The translations under genes were made by a program, and so were the position numbers. Under the pieces are notes generated by a model. It did not search any database. It saw only the letters and a program-made list of their open reading frames with translations, and was not told the DNA's origin. A DNA stretch of 64,000 nt from an uncultured Sulfitobacter sp. Lineage in GTDB: Bacteria > Pseudomonadota > Alphaproteobacteria > Rhodobacterales > Rhodobacteraceae. Where the stretch lies: contig CALFWM010000040.1 of the NCBI GenBank assembly GCA_937928635.1, positions 91,564 to 155,563 of the forward strand. The letters run 5' to 3'. Numbering within the stretch: position 1 is the first letter of the stretch; every line of letters starts with the position of its first letter. This document shows positions 34,880 through 42,809 of the stretch, one piece after another.

Positions 34880-35481
34880 TGACGCGCCCGTTGGGTGTGA
34901 TCCTTGCGGGCGGGCAAGCCACGCGCATGGGCGGGGGTGACAAGGGCCTTTTGCCGCTGGGGTCAGGGACGTTGTTGTCTCACGTGATGGACCGTTTTGC
35001 GCCGCAAGTCGCAGATGTTGCCCTAAATGCCAACGGCGATGCCGCGCGGTTTGCCCATCTGAATATGCCGGTTTTGCCCGACAGTATCGACGGGTTTGCG
35101 GGCCCCTTGGCCGGTGTTCTGGCGGGGCTGGATTGGGCGGCAGAGCGGGGAGCAGACACCATCGCAACTGCCGCCGCTGACACCCCGTTTTTCCCCCGCG
35201 ATTTGGTGGCGCATTTGGTGCAGAAGGGTGCGGGTATGACCCATCCGCTGGTCTTGGCTGCCACGCCCCATCCCAAACGAGGCAGCGCGCGGCACCCAAC
35301 CTTTGGCCTGTGGCCCGTGGCTCTGCGCGATGACCTGCGCGGCGCGCTTGCAGGGGGGCTGCGCAAGGTGGTGTTTTGGTCTGATCAACACGGCGGGCGC
35401 GAGGCCTTGTTCCCGCAGGAAGCCGCGTTTTTCAACGTCAACACGCCGGATGATCTGATCCATGCGGAGGCAATGTTGTGA
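34879..35481 (+). CDS. mobA: Molybdenum cofactor guanylyltransferase MobA
   Basis: A 200-residue nucleotidyltransferase that joins GMP to molybdopterin to make the MGD form used by formate and similar dehydrogenases. LAGGQATRMGGGDKGLLPLG (about 9-28) is the GTP-binding loop; GPLAGVLAGLDWA and TAAADTPFF follow, and NVNTPDDL lies near the end. The ATG at 34879 overlaps the fdhD stop. Confidence 0.93.
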   Translation: MTRPLGVILAGGQATRMGGGDKGLLPLGSGTLLSHVMDRFAPQVADVALNANGDAARFAHLNMPVLPDSIDGFAGPLAGVLAGLDWAAERGADTIATAAADTPFFPRDLVAHLVQKGAGMTHPLVLAATPHPKRGSARHPTFGLWPVALRDDLRGALAGGLRKVVFWSDQHGGREALFPQEAAFFNVNTPDDLIHAEAML

Positions 35482-35969
35482 GAGTTTTTGGCGTGGTGGG
35501 CTGGAAAAACGCGGGCAAGACCGGTTTGATGGAGCGGCTGGTGACGCAGATCACCCAGCGCGGCATCACGGTCTCGACGGTCAAACATGCGCATCACACC
35601 TTTGATGTGGATCACCCGGGCAAAGACAGCCATCGTCACCGCGTTGCCGGTGCCTCCGAGGTGTTGCTCAGCTCGCGCAATCGCGTGGCGTTGATGCAGG
35701 AACTGCGGGAGGCCGAAGAGTCGACATTGGCAGAGCTGCTGGCCCGTCTGTCGCCCGTCGATCTGGTGTTGATTGAGGGGTACAAACGCGATGACCACCC
35801 CAAGGTAGAAGCGCACCGGGCCGAAACGGGCAACCCCTTGATTGCGCCCGATGATCCCACAATCCGCGCGGTGGCCAGTGATGTGCCGCTGACGCTGGAC
35901 CGCCCGGTTTTTGATCTGAATGACACCGTGGCGATTGCAGATTTCATTCTGGCTGAGGTTGGTCTGTGA
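35478..35969 (+). CDS. mobB: Molybdopterin-guanine dinucleotide biosynthesis protein MobB
   Basis: A 163-residue P-loop GTPase that assists MobA. The N-terminal VVGWKNAGKTGLMERL segment is the Walker A region (about 5-20), followed by KHAHHTFDVDHPGKDSHRHR and DLVLIEGYKRDDHPK (about 95-109). GTG at 35478 overlaps the mobA stop (GTGA). Confidence 0.92.
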   Translation: MRVFGVVGWKNAGKTGLMERLVTQITQRGITVSTVKHAHHTFDVDHPGKDSHRHRVAGASEVLLSSRNRVALMQELREAEESTLAELLARLSPVDLVLIEGYKRDDHPKVEAHRAETGNPLIAPDDPTIRAVASDVPLTLDRPVFDLNDTVAIADFILAEVGL

Positions 35970-38038
35970 CGCGTTTTGACACGATTGTCATGGTGGATTG
36001 GTCCGGTGGGGCGGACCGGGGGCCAACGCCCGTCAAAGATGCAATTTGGGCCGGGGTCAACAGGGGCGGGGTGGCTGATGCACCTGTGTACCTGCGCAAC
36101 CGTCAGGTGGCAGAAGCTTGGCTGAGCGATCTTTTCGAAGTGGAGCGCGCCGCCGGGCGGCGTGTCTTGGTCGGGTTTGATTTTCCCTTTGGCTATCCAC
36201 GCGGGTTTTGCGAGGCTTTGACGGGGCAAACTGATCCGCTGGTGCTGTGGGAATGGTTCGCGGCGCGGATTGAGGACAGTGCCGCGACAAACAACCGGTT
36301 TGATCTGGCTGGCGAGGTCAACCGGACGTTGGGTGCGGGGCAGGGGCCGTTTTGGGCTAATGGGCTGGCCCGCGATATCGAGGGTTTGCCACGGCGCAAA
36401 GACAGCTATGCCAACCCCTTTCCAGAGCGGCGCAAAGCGGAGGAGCAGGCCAAGGGGGCCTTTACCTGCTGGCAAATGGCAGGTGCCGGTGCGGTGGGCT
36501 CTCAGGTTTTTATGGGCCTGCCGGTTTTGGCGCGGCTGCGGCAAAAACATGATGTGGCGGTCTGGCCGTTTCAGCCGCTGGAGGCCCCTATTGCCTTTGT
36601 TGAAGTTTGGCCCTCGCTCACTGTGCGGGGCGGGCCACCAGAGGGCATGATCAAAGATGCCTGGCAAGTGGCAGAGGTTGCGCGACAAATCGCAGCGCTT
36701 GCCCCGGAAACGTTGCAGGGCATTCTGGATGTGGCAGCGCCGGAAGAGGGCTGGATCTTTGGCCTTGGTCATGAGGCAACCGTCATGGGCAGTCTGGCAC
36801 CTCCGCTGAAGAATGATTGTTTTGCCTTGCCAGCGGTGGTGCATTGGACCCCGGTGGCGGAGGCTTTGGCCTTGCTGGAGCAGCGGTTGACCCCGGTTGT
36901 GTCCGTGCACGATGTGCCCTTGCGCGATGCCTTGGGGCGGATTTGCGCGGCAGATGTAAAGGCCAGGCGCGCCAACCCGCCTTTGCCCAACACGGCTGTT
37001 GACGGCTACGGGTTTGCGGGGGGGCGTGGCGCGGGTGCGCATGCGCTGCCCTTGGCGCAGGGGCGCGCGGCGGCAGGGGATGCACCGGGCGCCTTGCCTG
37101 CTGGGCAAGCCCTGCGTGTCCTCACGGGGGCGGCCCTGCCTGCGGGTGTCGATACAGTTATCTTGCAAGAAGATGTGCATCTTGCAGAGGGAAAGGTGCA
37201 TTTCAACGGTCCGATCAAAGCCGGGGCCAACACGCGCAAAGCGGGGGAAGACGTCACGGCGGGGCAGGTCATTTGCAGCGCTGGCACATGCGTGTCCGCA
37301 CCCCATCTGGCGTTGCTGGCGGCAACGGGCGCGGGGCATGTGCCCGTTTTCGCGCCGCTGAAAGTTGGCGTGTTGTCCACCGGGGATGAACTGGTGGAGG
37401 CGGGGGCCAGCGCCGCAGAAGGGCAGATATTTGATGCAAACCGCCCCATGCTGTTGTCACTGGTTGCGCAGTTTGGACATGTGCCTGTTGATTTGGGGCG
37501 TTCTGCGGATGACCGGGCAATCTTGCGGGGCAGGTTGGACAAGGCAGCGCAGGATGTGGATGTGATCCTGACCAGCGGTGGTGCCTCCGCAGGGGATGAA
37601 GATCACGTCTCGGCCTTGTTATCAGAGGCCGGGGTGATGACGCTGTGGCGCATTGCGATCAAGCCGGGGCGTCCATTGGCGCTGGGCCTGTGGGATGGCG
37701 TGCCTGTCTTTGGCCTGCCCGGCAATCCGGTTGCGGCCATGGTCTGTACTTTGATTTTTGCGCGCCCGGCGATGTCGCTGCTGGCTGGTGCAGGCTGGTG
37801 CGCGCCGCAGGGGTTTGAGGTCCCGGCTGGTTTCAGCAAGGCTAAAAAGGCGGGGCGGCGGGAATATCTGCGCGCGCGGATCAGGGAGGGCAAAGCGGAG
37901 GTTTTTGCCTCTGAGGGGTCAGGCCGGATCAGCGGGCTGAGCTGGGCCGAAGGGTTGCTAGAGCTGGAAGAACCCGCGCGAAACATCGTGCCTGGCGATA
38001 TGGTGCGCTACATTCCCTACGGGAGTTTTGGAATTTAG
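35966..38038 (+). CDS. moeA: Fusion of an RNase H-like N-terminal domain with molybdopterin molybdotransferase MoeA
   Basis: A 690-residue protein. About residues 295-690 are a complete MoeA, which inserts molybdate into adenylated molybdopterin: NTAVDGYGF (342-350), then AGVDTVILQEDV, STGDELVEAG, the LTSGGASAGDEDHV loop and GLPGNPVAAM. The first ~290 residues are a separate domain with D11 in VDWSGG, D72 in VGFDFPFGYP and E213 in FVEVWPSL, spaced like the acidic residues of an RNase H-like (DUF429-type) fold. Usual MoeA is about 400 residues. GTG start at 35966 overlaps mobB (GTGA). The function of the extra domain is unknown. Confidence 0.88.
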   Translation: MTRFDTIVMVDWSGGADRGPTPVKDAIWAGVNRGGVADAPVYLRNRQVAEAWLSDLFEVERAAGRRVLVGFDFPFGYPRGFCEALTGQTDPLVLWEWFAARIEDSAATNNRFDLAGEVNRTLGAGQGPFWANGLARDIEGLPRRKDSYANPFPERRKAEEQAKGAFTCWQMAGAGAVGSQVFMGLPVLARLRQKHDVAVWPFQPLEAPIAFVEVWPSLTVRGGPPEGMIKDAWQVAEVARQIAALAPETLQGILDVAAPEEGWIFGLGHEATVMGSLAPPLKNDCFALPAVVHWTPVAEALALLEQRLTPVVSVHDVPLRDALGRICAADVKARRANPPLPNTAVDGYGFAGGRGAGAHALPLAQGRAAAGDAPGALPAGQALRVLTGAALPAGVDTVILQEDVHLAEGKVHFNGPIKAGANTRKAGEDVTAGQVICSAGTCVSAPHLALLAATGAGHVPVFAPLKVGVLSTGDELVEAGASAAEGQIFDANRPMLLSLVAQFGHVPVDLGRSADDRAILRGRLDKAAQDVDVILTSGGASAGDEDHVSALLSEAGVMTLWRIAIKPGRPLALGLWDGVPVFGLPGNPVAAMVCTLIFARPAMSLLAGAGWCAPQGFEVPAGFSKAKKAGRREYLRARIREGKAEVFASEGSGRISGLSWAEGLLELEEPARNIVPGDMVRYIPYGSFGI

Positions 38039-38128
38039 CGGCTGTGCCAAAAGAGATTTTAGCCCTCCGGGGGGGAATATTCTGGCCAGAAAGAGGAGGG
38101 TCAGGAGCTGACAGGGGGGATCGTAGTT

Positions 38129-38985
38129 TTACACCTGATCCGACAGGGCAAGGGCATTGATTGCCACAGGGTCAATAATGCTGTTGAGCCGCGCTGTCAT
38201 ATTTGCCAGTTGATCGGCACGGGCCGGGTCATCTACAAGGTTTTGGGTCTCTTCGGGGTCCGCATGCAGATCGAAAAGCGGGTAGGCGTGCCCTGGATAG
38301 GCAACAAGTTTCCACTGTTTGTAGCGCAGCATGAACATGCCCGTCAGTCCAGGCGGGCTGATGCGCGCGAGGTCCAGCACCGTCCGGGCAATGTCGATCA
38401 GTGAGACGCGATCAGACCGTGTGTGCGGCGGCGGAATCTTCGTACATCACCATTTTGGTCAAAAGCCACGGTCGCCAAGGGATGCGCCTTGATCAGATGT
38501 GAAGATCACATAGGTGTTTTCCAATTCCCCGGTTGCGTGCAGGGCCGCCATGATGCGGGCGCAGAAACGACACGTAGAGACCAAAGGCGGTGTTGTCGCG
38601 TTTTTCGCCGTGTTTTTTCAGCCAGTCCTCTGTCGCTGTGCAGACCTTTTGATTATACCGCGAATAGCTGACATCGCCGGGGCCGATGTGGGTGGCAAAA
38701 CCCGAGGCATAAAACAGATCATCACGCGCGCGCAGCTGGCCGTGCACCCAGCCCTGAGCGTTGTTGATGTGCAGGGGGTCGATTTCTACGGTAAATCCAT
38801 TGTCATCTTGCGGGCCGCGAAAATGTTGTTTTCCGATGCAGGGCATGGTGCGGCCCGCCGCGCGCATATGGTGGTGCCAGTTTGGGATTTGTCCGGCAGA
38901 GGGCTGCGCGTTGCTCCAACAGCGGGTCTCGTGCACATATGAGCCCGTGGCGATGGCGGCACAAGCGGGCTCACCTAGTCAAACG
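38129..38985 (-). pseudogene. Decayed sulfatase (choline-sulfatase/arylsulfatase-like)
   Basis: Sulfatase pieces follow each other in order on the minus strand but in different frames. From 38985 downward: ACAAIATGSYVHETRCWSNA (the tail of the catalytic-cysteine helix), WHHHMRAAGRTMPCIGKQHF, FYASGFATHIGPGDVSYSRY, then VIFTSDQGASLGDRGF near 38500, ending in TGA where the frame shifts. The last open piece (38380-38129) has LRYKQWKLVAYPGHAYPLFD and the ADPEETQNL end. The 5' end with the catalytic core is missing and runs into the neighbouring gene. At least two frameshifts are visible, so it is not functional. Confidence 0.85.
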
Positions 38986-40039
38986 TGCCCGCGCAACGGC
39001 CCAGGAGCATAAAGGCACGGGCGGTGCGGGTGTCCGCAAGGGCGGAAATTTCTCCGTCAGAGGCGGCTTTTTCAAATTCTGCGAAACTTTTGTCAAAGCG
39101 GCGCAAAAAATGGTGGGCCGCGTCGCGAAAGATCGGGTCTTGTTTCATGCGCGCATTGGTCAGCGCCAGCGATGAGCGATCGCGGATGCCGCCCAATGCG
39201 GCGATGTGGCGGCCCCGTGCGCCTTGGGAGAACTGACGCCAGACCTCGGGGCGGGCGCGGTCGGGGCGCAGATCATCCATATAGATGCCGTCCTGGCTCA
39301 GCAGGGTCAGCACGTCTTGAGCGGCTTGGATCAACTGACTGGCAGAGCGGTCTTTGAGTGCGCGGCGCAGGGCAGCAAAGCCAACCTCGTCCTCCGCCGT
39401 TTCGGGGAAGTTCAGGGCGCGGATGAAATCCTCGGTCGACAAAAGCGGTGCGATATCAATGGCCTGGGTGCCCAAAGCAAGGGCGGGCTGATCATCTGTG
39501 GCGGTGGCAGCCGGTTGCTGGACGGGGCGGCGGTTTTCATCGCGGCGTGACTGAAAGGTTGCCAGGGTGGTTTCGGTTTTGCGTGCGGCGGCGGCGATTT
39601 CATCAAGTTTGCGGGCAACGGAGGGTTCTGAGCGGATGTTGCCGCCCTGTGCCTGTGCGATGTAGGCGTGGCGGATGGCATCAATGGCGGCTTGGAGGCG
39701 TTGGCTTTCCTCGCGCATCACGCGGCTGGCGCGCGCCGCAGTGGCCGCGACCCAGATCATGGCCACAGGCATGAAGACTGCGAGCATCGTGGTCATGAAC
39801 CGCAAACCACCTTCGCCTTCCGCTGCGGGGGGGCGTGCCGGGGTTATGATGAAAAACAGAGCGACCCCCACAAGCCATACGGCGGAGAGGGCAACCGCGA
39901 CGATTTCAATGCTTGTGACACCCCCCGGTTTGGGTTTGTCGTAAATGCCCAAAGAGGTGGGGCGACCGGCACCGGTGGTGGTGCGCGGGTCGGCCACCCG
40001 CTGTTCTTCAGGAGGGGTTTGGGTGTTAGCGTCGCTCAT
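38975..40039 (-). CDS. Conserved membrane protein of unknown function
   Basis: A 354-residue protein with a polar N-terminus (about 1-40), two membrane segments (about 45-68 and 78-102), a coiled-coil-like region (about 105-165) and a C-terminal helical domain. The C-terminal domain contains ALNFPETAEDEVGFAALRRA and DRSSLALTNARMKQDPIFRD and ends with RAFMLLGRCAGTFD. I recall similar proteins in other Rhodobacterales, but no family name. Its end abuts the sulfatase relic; the upstream gene is greA, 24 bp away, same strand. Confidence 0.7.
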   Translation of the reverse strand: MSDANTQTPPEEQRVADPRTTTGAGRPTSLGIYDKPKPGGVTSIEIVAVALSAVWLVGVALFFIITPARPPAAEGEGGLRFMTTMLAVFMPVAMIWVAATAARASRVMREESQRLQAAIDAIRHAYIAQAQGGNIRSEPSVARKLDEIAAAARKTETTLATFQSRRDENRRPVQQPAATATDDQPALALGTQAIDIAPLLSTEDFIRALNFPETAEDEVGFAALRRALKDRSASQLIQAAQDVLTLLSQDGIYMDDLRPDRARPEVWRQFSQGARGRHIAALGGIRDRSSLALTNARMKQDPIFRDAAHHFLRRFDKSFAEFEKAASDGEISALADTRTARAFMLLGRCAGTFD

Positions 40040-40063
40040 CTGCGCGGCCCAGATGCGGCGGGA

Positions 40064-40534
40064 TCATGCATAGACGATTTTGAGAACTTCATAGGATTTC
40101 TCACCCCCGGGTGTGCGGACCTCAACGGAGTCACCTTCGTCTTTGCCAATCAGGGCGCGGGCGATGGGAGATTTGATGTTGAGAAGTCCATCCTCGATCT
40201 TGGCCTCATATTCGCCTACGATCTGATAGGTCTTTTCTTCATCCGTGTCCTCATCCACCAAGGTGACCCGGGCGCCAAATTTGATGGCACCGGACAGTTT
40301 GGCAGGGTCGATGACATCGGCCAGCGAGATCACGCCTTCAAGTTCCTTAATGCGGCCTTCGATAAAGGACTGTTTTTCCTTGGCGGAGTGGTATTCCGCG
40401 TTTTCGGACAGGTCACCATGTTCGCGCGCCTCGGCAATCGCCTTGATGATCGCAGGGCGTTCGGTGGTCTTGAGGTGTTTGAGTTCAGTCTCAAGGGCAG
40501 TGTGACCCGACCGGGTCATGGGGATCTTTTCCAT
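40064..40534 (-). CDS. greA: Transcription elongation factor GreA
   Basis: A 156-residue factor that stimulates cleavage of backtracked RNA in stalled RNA polymerase. The N-terminal coiled coil with [23 protein letters not shown] (split here as [17 protein letters not shown] and [10 protein letters not shown]) holds the acidic tip, and the C-terminal FKBP-like domain includes [14 protein letters not shown] and ends VLKIVYA. ATG at 40534 is the usual start ([10 protein letters not shown]). Confidence 0.95.
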   Translation of the reverse strand: MEKIPMTRSGHTALETELKHLKTTERPAIIKAIAEAREHGDLSENAEYHSAKEKQSFIEGRIKELEGVISLADVIDPAKLSGAIKFGARVTLVDEDTDEEKTYQIVGEYEAKIEDGLLNIKSPIARALIGKDEGDSVEVRTPGGEKSYEVLKIVYA

Positions 40535-40805
40535 TGGCGCATCGTCCGCGTGAGGGAGGGCCACGACGGGAGTATTTCCCGCGGCAGCTGTTTCAAAATA
40601 GGTTGTTATGTACCTGACCTAATGCGGGGGTTGATTGCAAGGGGAGAGCGGGCGCGGATCGGCGAGGGGTTGCGCAATTGGCACGACGGGGTGATGGAAA
40701 AAGGGGCGCTGGCGCGCATTACATTCTTGGTATCTGTGGCAGAGGTGAGTCCATAACGCGCAACCTGTGTTCTGTGTCAGGGGTGTCCCAGGTGCTGAGA
40801 GGTGT

Positions 40806-40926
40806 TTGAGGGATCAGTGTGATCCTCAAGTCACCGCAGCAAGGGTGGGTGCGATTCTCTGGTGCCTCAAGGATAACCCCGGCAAGCCGGGTGTGCTGGC
40901 GCACATCCTTGACCCATCAGAGAATC
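40806..40926. other. Highly structured intergenic element (hairpin plus cloverleaf-like fold)
   Basis: The 400-bp gap 40535-40934 between greA and the VOC gene holds no ORF I accept, but it contains nested inverted repeats. One hairpin is TTGAGGGATCA/TGATCCTCAA (40806-40829, one bulge). A larger unit has outer arms GATTCTCTG (40853-40861)/CAGAGAATC (40918-40926) and TCAAGGAT (40867-40874)/ATCCTTGA (40905-40912). Inside that lie two small stem-loops, CCCGGC/GCCGGG (40878-40891) and TGTGC/GCACA (40892-40905). The fold could be an RNA structure, a 3'-end structure of the VOC transcript or a DNA repeat unit. No known family is recognised. Confidence 0.5.
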
Positions 40927-40934
40927 ACGGTTGG

Positions 40935-41315
40935 TTAATCGTATTGTACAACTTCGAATTCGATATCGTCCGCGTCATGAAAGTAGAACCGGCGGCCCGG
41001 TTCATAGTCGCCGTGATTGCCGGTTTTGAAGCCTTCCGCTTTGACGCGTGCCTCCGTTGCATCCAGATCATCCACAACCACGGCAAGATGGTTGAGGCCA
41101 CCGGTGGCGTGATAGCTGTCCGCTTTGTCCTCAATCGCGGTGCCCGGGGTGTAAAGGGCGACGTAGTGCGTGGCGGTGCCCACATGTTTTGTGTGACCAC
41201 CCGCAATGGCGTCGCCTTCCCACCGCAGCTGCCAGTCAAAGATACGGCCCATCCAGGCGGCAGTGGCGGCAGGATCAGAGACGGTGATGTTGGCGTGTTC
41301 AAACAGGGCTGGCAT
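40935..41315 (-). CDS. VOC-superfamily (glyoxalase/bleomycin-resistance type) protein
   Basis: A 126-residue two-module VOC protein. It has FEHANITVSDPAATAAWM at the N-terminus and GGLNHLAVVVDDLDATEARV in the second module, and ends with YFHDADDIEFEVVQYD, including the metal-ligand-type histidine and glutamates. It is divergent from soxR, and its promoter contains a SoxR-type box, so it is probably a member of the SoxR regulon, for example dealing with redox-active compounds (inference). Confidence 0.85.
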   Translation of the reverse strand: MPALFEHANITVSDPAATAAWMGRIFDWQLRWEGDAIAGGHTKHVGTATHYVALYTPGTAIEDKADSYHATGGLNHLAVVVDDLDATEARVKAEGFKTGNHGDYEPGRRFYFHDADDIEFEVVQYD

Positions 41316-41349
41316 GTTTTGTCCTTTCAGATGGGGTTGACGTTTGAGG

Positions 41350-41380
41350 AGTGTAATTGCTAAACTTCACTTTAGGTCAA
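41350..41380 (-). promoter_or_regulatory. SoxR-type promoter with a 19-bp spacer, driving the VOC gene
   Basis: On the minus strand TTGACC (41380-41375) and TACACT (41355-41350) are separated by 19 bp, the over-long spacing typical of MerR-family targets. The spacer carries the dyad CTAAA-6-TTTAG (41360-41375), close to the known SoxR box. The start codon of the VOC gene is 35 bp further on, and soxR starts 26 bp to the right. Confidence 0.7.
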
Positions 41381-41405
41381 GGTATTTCTTGAGAGGTTGT
41401 ACAGC

Positions 41406-41891
41406 ATGCAGAATGAGGGTCTGACCATTGGTGCATTGGCCAAACGTACGGGGTTGGCGATATCGGCCATTCGCTATTATGAGGCGCAGGGGCTGATCAA
41501 ACCCTGGCGCAATGATGGCGGGCAACGGCGGTTTGAACGGGCCGATATGCGGCGCTTGAGCTTTGTCATGATCGCCCAGCAGTTCGGCTTTACCCTGCCG
41601 CAGATCAAGGCAGAGCTGGACCGATTGCCAGGTGGACGCACCCCAACAAAGGGGGATTGGGCCAAGATTTCCAGAGGGTTTCGCGCGGCGCTGGATGCAC
41701 GCATTGAGACCTTGAACAGGCTTCGTAACAATCTGGATGGCTGCATCGGCTGTGGCTGTTTGAGCCTTGAGACCTGCGCGCTTTACAACCCCGGGGACCG
41801 GGCCGCCGAAAAGGGGCCCGGACCGCGGTATTTGATGGGGGACAGCCCGGCGAATGAGGGAGATGTTGACAAGGATGCTCACGATTCGTGA
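41406..41891 (+). CDS. soxR: Redox-sensitive transcriptional activator SoxR
   Basis: A 161-residue MerR-family regulator. The winged helix at the N-terminus reads LTIGALAKRTGLAISAIRYYEAQGL, a dimerisation helix follows, and the C-terminus carries the [2Fe-2S] cysteines C113-x2-C116-x-C118-x5-C124. Oxidation of the cluster by redox-cycling agents activates transcription. ATG at 41406 follows GAGAGG. Divergent from the VOC gene, with a SoxR-like site in the shared 90-bp region. Confidence 0.94.
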   Translation: MQNEGLTIGALAKRTGLAISAIRYYEAQGLIKPWRNDGGQRRFERADMRRLSFVMIAQQFGFTLPQIKAELDRLPGGRTPTKGDWAKISRGFRAALDARIETLNRLRNNLDGCIGCGCLSLETCALYNPGDRAAEKGPGPRYLMGDSPANEGDVDKDAHDS

Positions 41892-41968
41892 CGTTTTGTG
41901 GTCAAGCGTGATTTGACTTTGCCCGCAAATCGGCAGCTTTTAGCGCAAATTTCTATCGGAGATTGTGG

Positions 41969-42751
41969 ATGCGTAAGCTGTCGATGACCGTTGGGATATG
42001 TGCGTTTCTTGGGCTGGGCCTGAGCATGGCACAGGCAGAGGATGATCTGCGCGATGCGCGGGTTATTCTGAATGCCAAGAACGGGACAATCAAGAAATGG
42101 AGCCATGCGCCGCGTTTCGTGGTCGTGCATGACCGCCCGGTGAACCGGCCTGCGATTTCTGAAACCATCGCGTTCATCCGATCCGCCACGGGCCTTGCGA
42201 TTGAGGATCCGGCCTATGTGGACCTGACACAGGCAGGGCTGGATGATCGGTTTTATTCAGGAACACAATATGAACCGACCCGTGGCGACGGCGGGCACTT
42301 TGAAACCAGATTTTCGATTGAGGCGCAGCAGGAAATTGCGGTTGCGGGTAGCATGTTTATTTTTATGGTCGCCCCGCATTATGCCTCTCACCTGATGGTG
42401 TTGTCCGGCTTTGGGCGCAGCTCGCAGGGGTTGGAACGCAACTATCACAGCTCTCCGCACCACTGCTTTTTTAATGTGATGTCAGATGCCAAGAGCATTC
42501 AATTTGGCCGCATCGTGATTTCGCCCGAACAGGATATGGCCGCGCAGGCGGCGTGTATTTACGAGGAAATGACCCAAAGCATGGGGTTGATGCAGGATGC
42601 GCATGATTCCAGCTATTTTACCTATGACAATCTGCCGGATGAAAAACCACGGGAGTATGACATGCGTCTGCTGAGCGCGCTTTACAGTACGCAAGTGGCC
42701 TATGGTGATGCGGTCGACAAGGTGCTGGGGATTTACGCGAACGTGCGTTGA
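41969..42751 (+). CDS. Secreted DUF2927 family protein, first of a tandem pair
   Basis: A 260-residue protein with a signal peptide (about 1-23, ending MAQA before EDD). The conserved part runs from IKKWSHAPRFVVVH (about 43-56) through ISETIAFIRSATGL to the family signature IYEEMTQSMGLMQDAHDS, with FTYDN following. DUF2927 is common in Rhodobacterales; its role is unknown, although the ExxQ-type segment with the conserved Glu resembles a peptidase-like helix. ATG at 41969 (a TTG two codons earlier is possible). The next gene is a paralogue. Confidence 0.78.
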   Translation: MRKLSMTVGICAFLGLGLSMAQAEDDLRDARVILNAKNGTIKKWSHAPRFVVVHDRPVNRPAISETIAFIRSATGLAIEDPAYVDLTQAGLDDRFYSGTQYEPTRGDGGHFETRFSIEAQQEIAVAGSMFIFMVAPHYASHLMVLSGFGRSSQGLERNYHSSPHHCFFNVMSDAKSIQFGRIVISPEQDMAAQAACIYEEMTQSMGLMQDAHDSSYFTYDNLPDEKPREYDMRLLSALYSTQVAYGDAVDKVLGIYANVR

Positions 42752-42809
42752 ACTTCTTCACCTTTTTTGGGTTGGAAGCCATTCCACCTTGACGGTTTTC
42801 ACCCTTTTG

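Noticed and set aside
35636..37339. Open frame of 567 codons on the minus strand opposite mobB/moeA
   Set aside because: It is antisense to two clear genes, has shadow composition (rich in R, P, H and Q) and no domain pattern.
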